Source: Rhizodiscina lignyota
Lineage: Eukaryota > Ascomycota > Dothideomycetes > Aulographales > Rhizodiscinaceae
Reading direction: 5' to 3'
Assembly (NCBI GenBank): GCA_010015805.1
Contig: ML978121.1
Span: forward strand, 3,224,001 to 3,288,000
Length of the DNA stretch: 64,000 nucleotides
The notes under the pieces: generated by a model
The model's database searches: none
What the model was told of the DNA's origin: nothing
Seen by the model: only the letters and a program-made list of their open reading frames with translations
Shown here: positions 54,021 through 64,000 of the stretch, in pieces
Position numbering within the stretch: the first letter of the stretch is position 1
Layout: each line of letters begins with the position of its first letter
Position numbers and translations under genes: made by a program

Positions 54021-54560
54021 ATGGCTGAATCAATGCAAGTCGATGCTGGGTCGGAGGATTTCAAAGGGACTGGTCAATGCCTCTGTGGCACTGTCCAATA
54101 CATGATCAGTGGCGAACCAATCTACAGCGTGGTTTGTCACTGCTGCAATTGTCGCAGGTCTACGGGCACATCGTTCGTCACAAATACCATCTTTCTCAAG
54201 AAAGTAAGTACTGCTGCTCGGAATTGCAATCCCGGGCTTTCGCTGGAGACAACACCTCACATTTCGAAGGACCTGAAATGGCAGCAATCGAAAGACGATG
54301 CCCTACGCTGTTTCGAGGACATGCACACAGACTCGGGCACGAAGCTTATGAGGCACTTCTGCCAATTCTGCGGAAGTCCGATATTTGCTACGACTCCACT
54401 ATGGGACGAGATTGTCAGCGTCTTTGCTGGGACGTTGAACGATCAGCAGGCATGGAAACCCATGAAGGAGCAGTATTGTGATTCTAAAGCACCCTGGCTT
54501 CCGGATTTGGGGGTCACAGATCGGACTTGTAGAGGACCAGGCTCGGGAGCTCCACTATGA
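54021..54560 (+). CDS. GFA/CENP-V-type zinc protein
   Basis: Two exons, 54021-54203 and 54270-54560, 157 aa. The zinc-binding cysteines are in order: GQCLCGTVQY, VVCHCCNCRRSTG and FCQFCGSPIF, which is the GFA (glutathione-dependent formaldehyde-activating) fold. After splicing the frame runs TIFLKK then DLKWQQSKDDALRCFED, as in relatives. The 66-nt intron keeps the frame and has no stop, so an unspliced form adding 22 residues is possible. Many such fungal proteins have unknown activity, and glutathione use is by family only. The last ~12 residues (DRTCRGPGSGAPL) look divergent. Tail-to-tail with the MFS gene, 143 bp apart. Confidence 0.85.
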   Translation: MAESMQVDAGSEDFKGTGQCLCGTVQYMISGEPIYSVVCHCCNCRRSTGTSFVTNTIFLKKVSTAARNCNPGLSLETTPHISKDLKWQQSKDDALRCFEDMHTDSGTKLMRHFCQFCGSPIFATTPLWDEIVSVFAGTLNDQQAWKPMKEQYCDSKAPWLPDLGVTDRTCRGPGSGAPL

Positions 54561-54703
54561 AAGACGCGACTTGACGTCGCAATTCATCTACATCCACATC
54601 TATGCCTTTGAGCTGCCAGTCTATACATGCGTGCACAATGCAATCCCAAAGCTGACTCCACTGATGCTGCTCAAAATATGCAAGCCTCCAAGTTCAGGTC
54701 TAG

Positions 54704-56619
54704 CTAATGAACCATTCCCATTCCAATATGCTTCTTGACGAGATTCCAGTACTTGAGACGATATGCTTCGCGCCAGCCCTTACCCCACTTGATCACAGGG
54801 AGAAATACAGCGCTCACAATGAGGCCAATGCAAGCGGCGCTGATGAAGCAGTTCTGCGTTCCAAGGTTGTCGAGCCACGGAGCTATATCACGCACATCAG
54901 ATCAGCCCAGTTCTACAAGTTTTCTTTCAATCGTGTGAGGACTTACTGATACCATAGCCAATTGCGAAAGACATTGTATTACCTGCAGAGGTAGTTAGCT
55001 TTTTCTAATCGAGAATCTGCTGCTCCATTGAATGTGTCTTACGGATTATTATCACGGTTGTCATTCCGTCGCCGCTGATGTCTCTGTAGCTATCAACCAA
55101 GTAGTTGACACTCAGAGTGATTCCACAGGTATTGCAGAAGGCTGTCGTGCACATGGCAACGATTAGACCGAACCAATGGACATGATGTGCCGCACCAACG
55201 CCCCACAAGATCAAGCTTGCGGGAAGAACGACTGTTGTCACCGCAAATAGCCAGAGTCGTTGCTCCGGCTCCATAACGCCGTTGTTCCTTCTGGCAAGTC
55301 GAATAGTGAGCCAATCCGAGAAGAATCCAGTGAAGTAGCTCGCAGCCGTAACTCCAATCATGCACGATACGTAGCTGAGACCGACCATGCTAGGCCTGAA
55401 GTTGTATGGCGGCCCACCGAGAAGAACGGAAGCTGTGGCATTAAGGACGTTGAACCAGATAAGATATGAGCCGTATGAGAAGCCGGCATAAAAGACGACA
55501 GGCCAACTAACAAGCTTCAGCGAAAGGAAGATGCGATATGGCATCCTCTGCGGCCGACTGGCGTCTATAACGGACATCTTCTGCACGAAGCTCTTCTCTT
55601 TCGGGTACAAGTCACCAGGTGCTGTAGACTCTTGCGTCGCGGCGGGTGCTATTTCAGTTTCCTTGTCTTTCTCTGCAGCAGTGGCGGTATCAATAGCGGC
55701 GCCCTTTTCGGCGTCGAGCTGTTCGCTGCTCCGCGTAGGAGACCCATCTTCGACTATGCCTACGGATTTTCGATCATAATTCGTCTCTTCCATAAAGATG
55801 AATAGAAATATGAAGGAGCCTGCGCAGAAGATTGCAGGCCAATAAAACACCCATTTGTAGCCTTGGCCGTCGTTGATAAAGCCACAAATGATGGGCGCGA
55901 AGAAGTTGCTGCCCGCTAACATGAACGAGTATACACCCATGTAGGTTCCGCGTTCATGGGCGAAAAACACTGTGCTAGTGAGTTGCGTGCAACCTTCAAA
56001 ATTGTATCAGGGCTTACCATCAGCGACTGATATCTCTGGTAGCGCCTCAATTGGAGATGCAAAGAAACCACCGAGAACATTCTTAGCGATCCATTGACCA
56101 TTTCCTTTAGCGTGAGCTCCCCAGATCGTGAAGCACATAGTAGCAATTGTGGAGATGAGATACGTCGGCCGCTTGCCGTACTGCAACGCAAAGGGCTGAA
56201 AGAAGAGGAGTCCCCATCCTGCAAGAAGAAACAGATATCCAGTGCCAGCATTGAGATCCGCGATGGTCAATCCTGTACTCTCCGATAGAGGCACGAGTAC
56301 GGAGTAGACGACCGAGTTTGCGATACCTGCGACGGATTTAGTCCTGTTTAACGCAGGTCCTTGCCTCGAATCTCTCACCTGTGAACCAAACGTATACACA
56401 CATGCACGCGAGAGACATATACTTCCTCCTCGGGCTCCAGTTCAGAGGGTCATTTGGATCGTTCGAGGGCGTTGGCACCAAAATGATATCTTGATGCGCT
56501 TTGGAGTGCCTTGCCCTGCTCGTGTGGTCCGTGTCAACCAAATGTACGGTTCCTGGAACGATAGAATCGTCAATATGTCCGTGCAGTATAGCAGCTTGCT
56601 GCTCCAAGTTCGTCGCCAT
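54704..56619 (-). CDS. MFS transporter, HOL1-like
   Basis: Five exons, 56619-56379, 56326-56018, 55969-55043, 54982-54947 and 54882-54704; 563 aa, all in phase. The start carries [20 protein letters not shown], the signature just before helix 1 in HOL1-type and DHA1-like carriers. Further landmarks are [28 protein letters not shown] and [21 protein letters not shown] long cytosolic loop after helix 6 is rich in Glu/Thr/Ala ([17 protein letters not shown]). The fourth exon is only 36 nt ([11 protein letters not shown]). Members carry polyamines, cations or drugs in yeast; the substrate here is unknown. Confidence 0.9.
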
Positions 56620-57839
56620 CTTGGAATTGTCGATCGGCTTCCCACTCCTCTAACTGAACGACGTGAATGCAGGAGAATTGGAGGTAATCAGCGTGAAATC
56701 GAAATGCGACCAAGTTCTAGAATTGAAATACATATCAACTGCCGATCACCCAGGACCTCGGCGGCGGCGTTTGACGCCATTATACAATCAAAACCAGGCA
56801 TTTTCCGCTTAAACCGTTTCATGCAAGGTTGAAATGCTTCGAGAGGCTTATCTGGCCGGAGATCGACGCACTCGTGGGATTGTTTCACTGTTCGCAGATA
56901 AGGGTGACGGAACTTTGCATCCAAAGTGTGAAAGCGTTGAACAACCCAGGCAATCGCGGAAAGGACCCGCAAATAATATGCCGCTCGGCGTCGCGGGCGG
57001 GTGAGGGGTTGATGCACTGTAACTCAAAACGGACGCTTGCGATACGGTTACGTAGGTTGACTGGATATGGCAAGAGAGGTCAGAGATGGGAAATGTGCGA
57101 TTCGAGTTCTTCGGATATCGTAGTTTGTGGGGTCTCCCATGCGAACGTTTGGACGGTTTCTAACACCGCTAGCGACACTGAGCTTAGTAAGAAAGTCTAA
57201 CGCCTCTTTATACGCTTATCCCAACTACCTCCGCAACTTCGTCCAATTTAACAAGGCGGTGAGTTCGAGTCGATTCCATAATTTCAGTATTTGGAAGTTG
57301 TAAGAGAGCACACTGAAGAGAATTGATCCGGACGTGCGCTTGCTACAAGCCAGGATGGAAGTATTCGAAATGACTGAGCAATGACTGAAAAACCAAAGGA
57401 GGGACGAGCAATCTTGTAATGGCCAGGTGTGAAGTGGACGAGTATCTAAGTAGTGTGGTGCCGTGTACCATTTCCGTCGTTCCACGACCTGCTCAACTTT
57501 GCAATGCGGAGAAGAGACTTGTTGGAAGATACTACAAGTGCTGGGTGGGTCGCACCGAAAGCTAGGTGAAAGTTGCACCTAAACTCGGGTGAGCTTAGCT
57601 TTATCTATGTCCCCAATCCGAGGTAGGGTAGGTACGCAGTCACGAGGGTGACGAAATAGTGGAGTCCCGTGAAGTTTGAATATATGTAGCAGAAGCGAGG
57701 TTTCTTCTTCAACGCTAGCGGGAGCATCTCTGAAAGGTATATTAAATATATACCAGAGTTTATTTATCTATAACACTTTACTTTAGAGTGAATAACCTGC
57801 GTTAATTATTGAGTATATACGTCCTCGCGGTTCTATATG
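56620..57839. other. Intergenic region (1.2 kb)
   Basis: Between the MFS start and the partial gene at 57.84 kb. Open frames lack ATG-based models with motifs. AT-rich around 57.7-57.8 kb. Confidence 0.5.
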
Positions 57840-58420
57840 TTACAGCCACGACTCAACTATTTTGTCACCCACTTGAACTTCCACGCGATTATAGAATTGC
57901 TCTATGATAGGATACCACAAATGATTGTGCTGATGGTTGCCTTCTGGGTCAGAGTCGAGAGCTTCGTAAGCATCCAGGATTGCATGCCGCCCGTTCGCTC
58001 GTTTAGAAAGAAAGAAGTAAAAGTCACTCTGGGCGTCTTTCTTCTCTATGGGCAATTTCTGGGCGAAGATGGAAAACCAGATATGCGTATCTCCTTGCGC
58101 TCTGCGTCGAGAGTATATGTCCCACTGTTGGCTGATGTGTCTGAAGATCGTGCAAGTGTTCGTGTTTGCTCTTTGATGCGCTGCTGGCACTTCAACTCAC
58201 GACTGATCGTTTCAGTTCGGGGAGTAATTTTGCTTGCCATCTCTTGAAGTAGCGATGGCATGGGCACTTCAATCGCGGTGGCGTCATCTTCTGAACACGA
58301 AGGGGGTGCGATCTTTTTTTCTTTTCCCTTACGGACATGGAGTGAAGACAAACTAGCATCGTTCAAAAAATGTCGGAGGCAAACTGCGGCCTCAGGGATC
58401 TTTTCGTGAGTAAACTGAAG
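57840..58420 (-). CDS. Orphan partial gene or gene remnant
   Basis: A long frame on the minus strand reads QFTHEKIPEAAVCLRHFL at about 58420 and continues to PMPSLLQEMASKITPRTE and ELKCQQRIKEQTRTLAR. An intron at 58125-58047 (gtggga...cccatag) links in phase to KKDAQSDFYFFLSKRANGRHA and VEVQVGDKIVESWL, stop at 57840. I found no ATG in frame within the upstream part, which ends 60 bp from the HET gene's stop. So either a 5' exon is missed or this is a truncated remnant. The composition looks coding. No family recognised. Confidence 0.35.
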
Positions 58421-58482
58421 CTATACTTTATATCTATTTCGTTGGAATTAGGGTTTTATGTGGACGAAATCCTGACTCCAAA

Positions 58483-60555
58483 TCATTGAATATGGACTTT
58501 GGTTTGTACTCCATCCAGAATGATGTGTCGTCTTACCAAAGCGCCCACTCCGACTCTCTCCCAGACTTCGACACCGTCGACAAAAGCAAAAAACACAATA
58601 ATCAAAACGTAACACACACGGCTATCTCCGCGTGTTGGAGACTTGTCCTCTCCAACAATCACGCACTTGAGAAATCGAGGAAGTTTGCGGCCAGGCTCAT
58701 CCAGGAGAATCTTTTCGCTGTGCGGCTCCAGAAGATCGTATGCCGGTGCTTCAATCTCGAGCCCTATCGTCCCCTCACTTCCCTCCATCACCGTTTCATT
58801 AGATCTATCTAGCTTTTTGGCTTTAGCAAACGGTGAAACGATGTCTTCCCGCCACGAAACTCCGCCATAAGGTACGTCCATGTATCGAATGCCGCCGTCG
58901 TACGCCATCCAAGACCAAGAGGGAACTCGCATGCCGTGGAACTCGCCAATGCGCTTTACCCTATCTCCTGTTCGCTGCCAGAGTAGGCAGCGATGCAAGT
59001 AGAGCTCAAAGACGCCATAGCCGCCCGCCGTGCGGAAGGTTTGGCTCAGTCTCGACTCCAGCCCCCTGATTGCGACCGGCCTGTCCGCCGAAAATGAAAG
59101 TGCGAGCTTGGAGTACCGCTCATAGAGGTCCTGATACAGCTCTATTTTCATCCCCTTGACGTATGCATCGACGGAATGAGGGAAGTTCGAGTCCCCGAGA
59201 AAAGATGCTTTCCGGCTTTGATGCTTCAAGTCAGCGCAGCTTGAGGGACTGCAGCTATAGCTGCATTGCAGACACCGGAGTACATACTTTTTGGACTTTG
59301 TCAAAGTTTCGCACCTCACACCCCCTCCACACTCCCAATACGACTGGGTTTCAGTGAAATAGATTGTCCTTCGGGAAAGAGCTCGCTCTTGTAACACCCA
59401 TCCTCTCATATTCAGCTCGCCTTGGTCAACATGGTTATGAAAGTCGTCGATCGATTCGTAAAGATAATACAAAGAGGAGCTGTGAGGGTTTACCAGGGTC
59501 ACACCATGCCTCGCCGGTGGGGCCTTAAGGAAGGAATCGTCGACTCCTCGGGCACAGCTAGCGGCAAGAGTGCAGTATGCCGAGCTGAAGACCTGTTCCA
59601 TAAACTTCGATTCTCGTTCCCAGTCACACGGGTCATTTTGGATGATGCAGAGAGAATCAACCCAGAGGTATCGAACCCCCAGGCTGCGGGTAATGTGGAC
59701 AGCGTCTTGAAATGTCCTGGGGAGAGCGGCGATGCTAATGTTTTTCTTCAGCTCTTCAATGTTGGATTTGTAGGTGCAGAACTTTCGATGCTGTCCTGGC
59801 GGGCCCCATTGATGTGACAAGGCCATGTATTTTATCGGTGTAGTCTGACCGTTAGATTCGCTTGATAGACGGATGACTGCCTGGTCTTCGTCTCCAACAT
59901 CCAGGAGGCGGGTTGGGACAAATCTGAGGTTTTGAGGATAACATTGGTGCATTCTGTCGCAGCTGTGGATCCACTCTGCCAGGATCTTGATATGTGGTGT
60001 ACTACCAGCGGGAGGCAGTATTGGAAATCCGATCTGGGTACTGTGCGAAGACAAAGTTTGGGGTCCTTCGCGAGCATTAGAATTATGACATACCACTCAG
60101 AATGTGTATAACTTGCCTGGCAATGTATAAAGGGAAGCAATTGGTTGACCACGGTTGTCGCCAAAAGTCAAATACGAAGCGACTCTAGAGAACTGGATAG
60201 GATAATCAGGTCCAGGCACACGTTCTTTCATGAGCCTTGACAGCAATCGACAAAGAGCACAGTAGCCAGCCTTCTTGACCAACCCTGCCAGAGTATCAGA
60301 GAATGTCTCCCTCAAATTCCAAAGTCGGAGGCAGCTGCATCGTTGACATAGATCGGAAATCTTCTTAGTCGCTGATGAAATGGCACTCGAATCAAAATGG
60401 TCGAAATATGCATATGCAGCGTCGTGATCGGGAGTATACTCCCAACTGTCGTTCAGCTGCTGGCTGTCAGTTATCGCATTCGCACCAATTGAAGATGCAG
60501 AGCCTTTTGTCCGTACTTACTGGCTAGAAAATATTAGCAAGAGGGTGTCAGGCAT
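58483..60555 (-). CDS. HET-domain (heterokaryon incompatibility) protein
   Basis: Three exons, 60555-60521 (35 nt), 60463-60113 and 60040-58483; 647 aa. Intron 1 has the perfect donor gtaagt and acceptor ctgacag. The N-terminal part has paired cysteines (DLCQRCSCLRLW; AGYCALCRLL) and YLTFGDNRGQPIASLYTLPG. The HET domain follows: YMALSHQWG, TFQDAVHITRSLGVRYLWVD, SLCIIQNDPCDWERES, CTLAASCARGVDDSFL, and MRGWVLQERALSRRTIYF. Such domains trigger cell death upon fusion of unlike hyphae in model fungi. The donor of intron 2 (gttata) is weak. A kinase gene lies directly upstream. Confidence 0.88.
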
Positions 60556-61000
60556 TGTACTCAGTGAGCAACAGTTTTAATAATCAGAGAGCTGAAGCTG
60601 GTTCAACCAACGTACCGTCTGCACAACTAGTGTAAGGCAAAGTGTGTAAATCTTAGTCTCAATTTCTCTGACTTACAAACTATCACAGATTAAATGTTAG
60701 CAGATTTGTCTCTAGTGTGTTTGGCTCCGGGGGGCAAAGCTTACCATCTATTAAAAAAAAATGAATTGACGTCTTCGTTATTTGCATTTCCAAGTGCTCT
60801 GACATATGGACTAAGGCTGACCTACGTACTGAAAGATACTCAGTATTTAACAATTCATATGGATGGTAACAAACCTACTTCCTTTCTCCGTGAAAATGAC
60901 GACAGTTAGATATCACGTTGCTGGGCGCGTCATGCTGGAACACTCACATTCTACAACGTACTTTTAGCATAAAGTAATCATTTGTCCACTTCGATACGAA
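60556..61000. other. Promoter of the HET gene and kinase 3' flank
   Basis: About 445 bp between two minus-strand genes. AT-rich. No gene recognised; a small frame at 60694-60909 on plus has no motif. Confidence 0.5.
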
Positions 61001-63203
61001 TTACCGTACCCGATGAGGTTGGCCCAAAGGTACCTTGAGAGTACTGTCCCCTGATCCAGCCGGTGGTCCTGCGGATGGTTTTGCGTCAAAATTCATCCAC
61101 TTGCATTTGCCTGAAGTCACATCGTCAATGATTTTGCGTAGAGTTACTCGCATCCCTCGAGATGTCCAACGGGGTTGAACTGATGGATTGTAGGCCGAGC
61201 TAAATCTTCCTGTGAGTGTCTCTGTGTCTGCCCGGACAATCACATGAGGCGTATCAGCCCCAGTGCCAAGAAGTGGCTCAGAGTTCGGAGGAGGATCAAG
61301 GTTGTTGCCATTTCGCTCAAACACGTAGCCGGGGTCCTCCATGTCGTAGTCCTTAACATTGACCGTCAGAAGCTTTGCAGAAATGAGGTCAATCAAACGT
61401 CTGATTGCTGAGCTCTCTGGACAGCAATCTTCCTCCTTGATATAGTCTGTCCACCTTTTGACGTCGCCATGAACATCTACGGTCTTGTTGTCTCTGACAT
61501 AGTACGCTTCGAGAGGTCCCGTGAACCGCGCCAAACCTTCTACGCCATATAACAGCCAAATGACGAATTCCAGGTATATGCAGCCCATGGCCCATACGTC
61601 GTACCGCCGTGGTCTTGGCTGCAATGGATTCAATGGATTCGGTGCTGCCTCAGGAGCCAGGTATACCAAAGTTCCGCCGGTGGGATTCGTATGCTTACGC
61701 ATCTCGGTAACGATTTGATGAACAGTAGCGAGTCCGAGATCTGCAACGACAAGGATATCGTTGTTGCTCCCATCTTTGAAACAGAGAATATTTTCCGGTT
61801 TCAGATCACCATGACGACATTTCTTTGTATGATGTAAAAGATCGAGAGCCATAGCCAGGCCATAGAGTTGGTTGAAAACCCACTCGAGATAGCTCTTCTC
61901 CAATCTTGGAGGATCCCCTCTCCACACATTCCGGAGACTACCATTTTCAGCCCATGGAAACACAAAATGGTGAGTTTCGTTCAATCTGTAGTACGCAATT
62001 GTCCTGATCAAGTGCGGATATTCTAACTCTTTCATCAGTTTGAGCATTTCCACTTCCTTTCCAGCTTGGTCGTTAAGCTCTTCCTTATTCATTTGCGGTT
62101 TCAATATCTTGACTGCAACGCGCGGGTGTCCCTCAGATTCGGCTAGATTAAACTGGAAGCCATTAGCTTATCTTTTACCACCATCAATTTACCCCCCCCC
62201 CCCCAAAAGGTTTCATACAATAATATCATGTTGAAGATAATCTCGATGTATCCTGCGTTCCTTCACCTCGCTGAACTGTGTGCTGGCAGTGATGTTATCC
62301 CTGGTATCTACGAATGGGAGGCGAGTGTTCTTAGAAAAACTGTACTCGAATTTCTCTTTCTGGAATACTGGTGCCAAGAATAGGTGTTGATAGCGCATGA
62401 ATTGCTGGCCCCGGCCCGACGTCAATGAATCTAAGCTTAAAGTACCAAGGGGGTCGTTGGTACACTCAGATTCAGCAGTCGAAGTCTGATTTTCCTTGTC
62501 CCATTTCAGGCTAATGGGTAGTGTGCTGTCATCTATTCCTCGTTTGTGGAACCAATGGATCAACTCCAGACTGCATTCAGCCAAGACGATGGTTGCGAAT
62601 ATCTTGGTCGCCTTCCCGCAAATGAACTCCATCAGATCTCCAATCGTTGATTTCTTTTCGCACTGTTCTTTCGACTTGTATGACGCTTTCGATTCGAATG
62701 ACTCTAAGACCTCCTTCACGGCTGGTTCTGACAGGACATCTCGCAAGCTCTTCTCTGGAATGATGCCAGGAGGAGGCAAGAGTCCATCGTCATCACATGA
62801 TGGTTCAAGAATGTCCTGGATCTTGTCTCTCAATCGTTGCATTGGATCCATATCGGAATTGTTAGTGTTCCTACGACTAAATAACGTCGTTGTCGTTGTC
62901 CACGACAGTGATCGGCCGAATACAGTGACTCGTGAGCCGCCGGTGGAATTTCTTCGTAGCCAGGGAAGGCTATTGAGTTCTTGATTCTGCTCTTGTTTGT
63001 CTTCACCATCAACTTCGGAGTGAAAAGGTCGTCCTGGCCTTTGCGTTGTCGGAACCACTTCTTTAACGCCTGCGATCCACGTTTAGTGTGAGACTCTTCA
63101 GGTTTCAGAACAAAGCAGAAGCCATATAGTCTAAGATAAGACGACTGAGGTGTACCTGTAGTTTAGAATAAACTCCATTGTCTCGCTCAGATGGAGGTCC
63201 CAT
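61001..63203 (-). CDS. Protein kinase with long N-terminal region (accessory, divergent)
   Basis: Best model: exons 63203-63146, 63069-62219 and 62152-61001, 686 aa. The first exon and its weak donor (gtcgtc) are uncertain; a later ATG at 62851 is an alternative start. The N-terminal half has no known domain (DLMEFICGKATKIFATIVLAE; HWFHKRGIDDSTLPI). The kinase part starts HPRVAVKILKPQ (VAVK lysine), continues with CRHGDLKPENIL (HGD in place of HRD) and VADLGLATV (DLG in place of DFG), then GTLVYLAPEA and DVWAMGCIYLEF. Catalytic Lys and Asp are kept, so it may be active. The C-terminal ~110 residues look disordered. The intron at 62153-62218 holds a run of 13 C. Confidence 0.75.
62192..62204. 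repeat. Poly-C run (13 nt) in a kinase intron
   Basis: Thirteen consecutive C on the plus strand, that is poly-G in the transcript, between donor gtatga and branch agctaat. Runs of this length are prone to length change. Confidence 0.6.
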
Positions 63204-64000
63204 TGTCTTTTGTCAAGAGAACCAAGCGTCTGTGGGTTTCTTGCCAACTCGGGTGGGCCACGTTGACATGTTGTTCTCGACTCATCTTGCTAGGGAGAAG
63301 ATGCAGGAGCTGGGAACAAGGGTGACGGCGAAGCTGCAGCACATGACGAGTGAATGGAGCAAACGAAGCAGTTGAACGATGTCGTTGGTCGTCAACCGAC
63401 TTCTTGGCACTGTCATTCACTGAGGACACAAAACCCAGCTCATCGAAACTCTTGAAACCAATATTGGCCTGGAAGCTCACCGGATCCACATATTTCTGCA
63501 GGCAATTACCACTCCGGGCCCACATTTTCGGTCGGCAAGTCGGTCTCTCATTGATCAAGTTAAGATGTAGATACTTGTGCAAGCAGCCGTTTGCGGCGAA
63601 ATTTAGACCTCGCAGTCACCGGTCAACCGAGTTCGGGCATTGCAGCTAGAATCCTAGTCGAAGGTTAACGCCAGCTACCACATGCACCAGTATTCATAGA
63701 GGGCTCCCCACCAACAGTCATCATACCTGTTCTGTGGCTGGCTGTCACGAAACACTTGACACTTGTCTCGGTTCAGTACATCTTTCGAGACGACCCGTCC
63801 TTCCCGAGAGCTTTTGAGCCGCAAGATACGGACCCTTGTTCTTTCTATTTCACTATTGACCTCCTAGATGGTCTGTTCAAAGCATGCTAAGCATATATGT
63901 GACATTGACTTCATGGTAATACTTTTATGGTCCAATCCTCCCTCAAGGATGTTTCACGATTGGCAATAGATACCGAGATGGAGCTCGACTTGGGAGTGTT
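63204..64000. other. Right end of window, no supported gene
   Basis: About 800 bp upstream of the kinase gene. A minus-strand frame at 63187-63582 and a plus-strand frame at 63350-63649 overlap; neither shows a motif or matches a splice model. The region may include kinase promoter and 5' leader. Confidence 0.45.

Noticed and set aside
60110-60117. gcaagt as a third GC-AG donor in the HET gene
   Set aside because: It gives the wrong phase with every nearby acceptor. The donor gttata at 60112 fits the frame.
63187-63582. 131-codon minus-strand frame upstream of the kinase
   Set aside because: No motif and no splice that joins the kinase frame. It may be leader sequence.

Overview
This 64-kb window is nuclear DNA of a filamentous ascomycete (Pezizomycotina). 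The evidence is dense coding on both strands, short introns (about 45-120 nt) with fungal donors (GTAAGT, GTATGT), CTAAC/CTGAC branch sites and CAG/TAG acceptors, and families typical of these fungi: Clr5-domain and HET-domain proteins, a GH72 glucanosyltransferase with an X8 module, a DUF4267 protein, a HOL1-type transporter and a paxillin-like LIM protein. A Dothideomycete is my guess from family content only. I see no rRNA, tRNA, CRISPR array or autonomous transposon. Exon models were built by hand from reading frame, splice sites and family fit; every multi-exon model is phase-consistent.

Layout. 0-8.5 kb: the 3' part of a von Willebrand A protein with a Gln/Pro/Gly/Tyr tail, a P450 of phenylacetate-hydroxylase type, a single-pass membrane protein, a small two-exon gene, a glycine-zipper protein and a hot-dog thioesterase. 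9-18 kb: a secreted six-cysteine protein, a tRNA pseudouridine synthase, a GNAT acetyltransferase, a DUF4267 membrane protein, a GH72 enzyme anchored by a transmembrane helix, and a small secreted protein. 18-29 kb: a LIM protein, a second P450, a three-exon secreted cysteine-rich protein and a Ser/Thr kinase. 30-38 kb: an F-box/2EXR-like protein, an SDR, an MFS transporter with a 16-nt microexon, and the armadillo protein Vac8. 38.8-42.6 kb: an SDR, an HpcH/HpaI aldolase and an EthD-fold protein, which may act together. 43-56.6 kb: exosome subunit Csl4, a Clr5-ankyrin protein, a small membrane protein, the tRNA methyltransferase Trm3 head-to-head with a short kinesin-3, a GFA/CENP-V protein and a HOL1-type MFS carrier. 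57.8-63.2 kb: an orphan partial gene, a HET-domain protein and an unusual kinase, resembling accessory self/non-self loci.

The window mixes housekeeping genes (Vac8, Csl4, Trm3, pseudouridine synthase, kinesin, LIM) with accessory ones (P450s, secreted proteins, HET/kinase block). A short TA-flanked inverted-repeat element (MITE-like) lies at 3.54-3.69 kb. The most interesting items are the hidden three-exon cysteine-rich secreted protein at 25.66-26.21 kb, the membrane-anchored GH72, the SDR/aldolase/EthD group, two GC-AG introns, the microexon, and the HET/kinase block at the right end.
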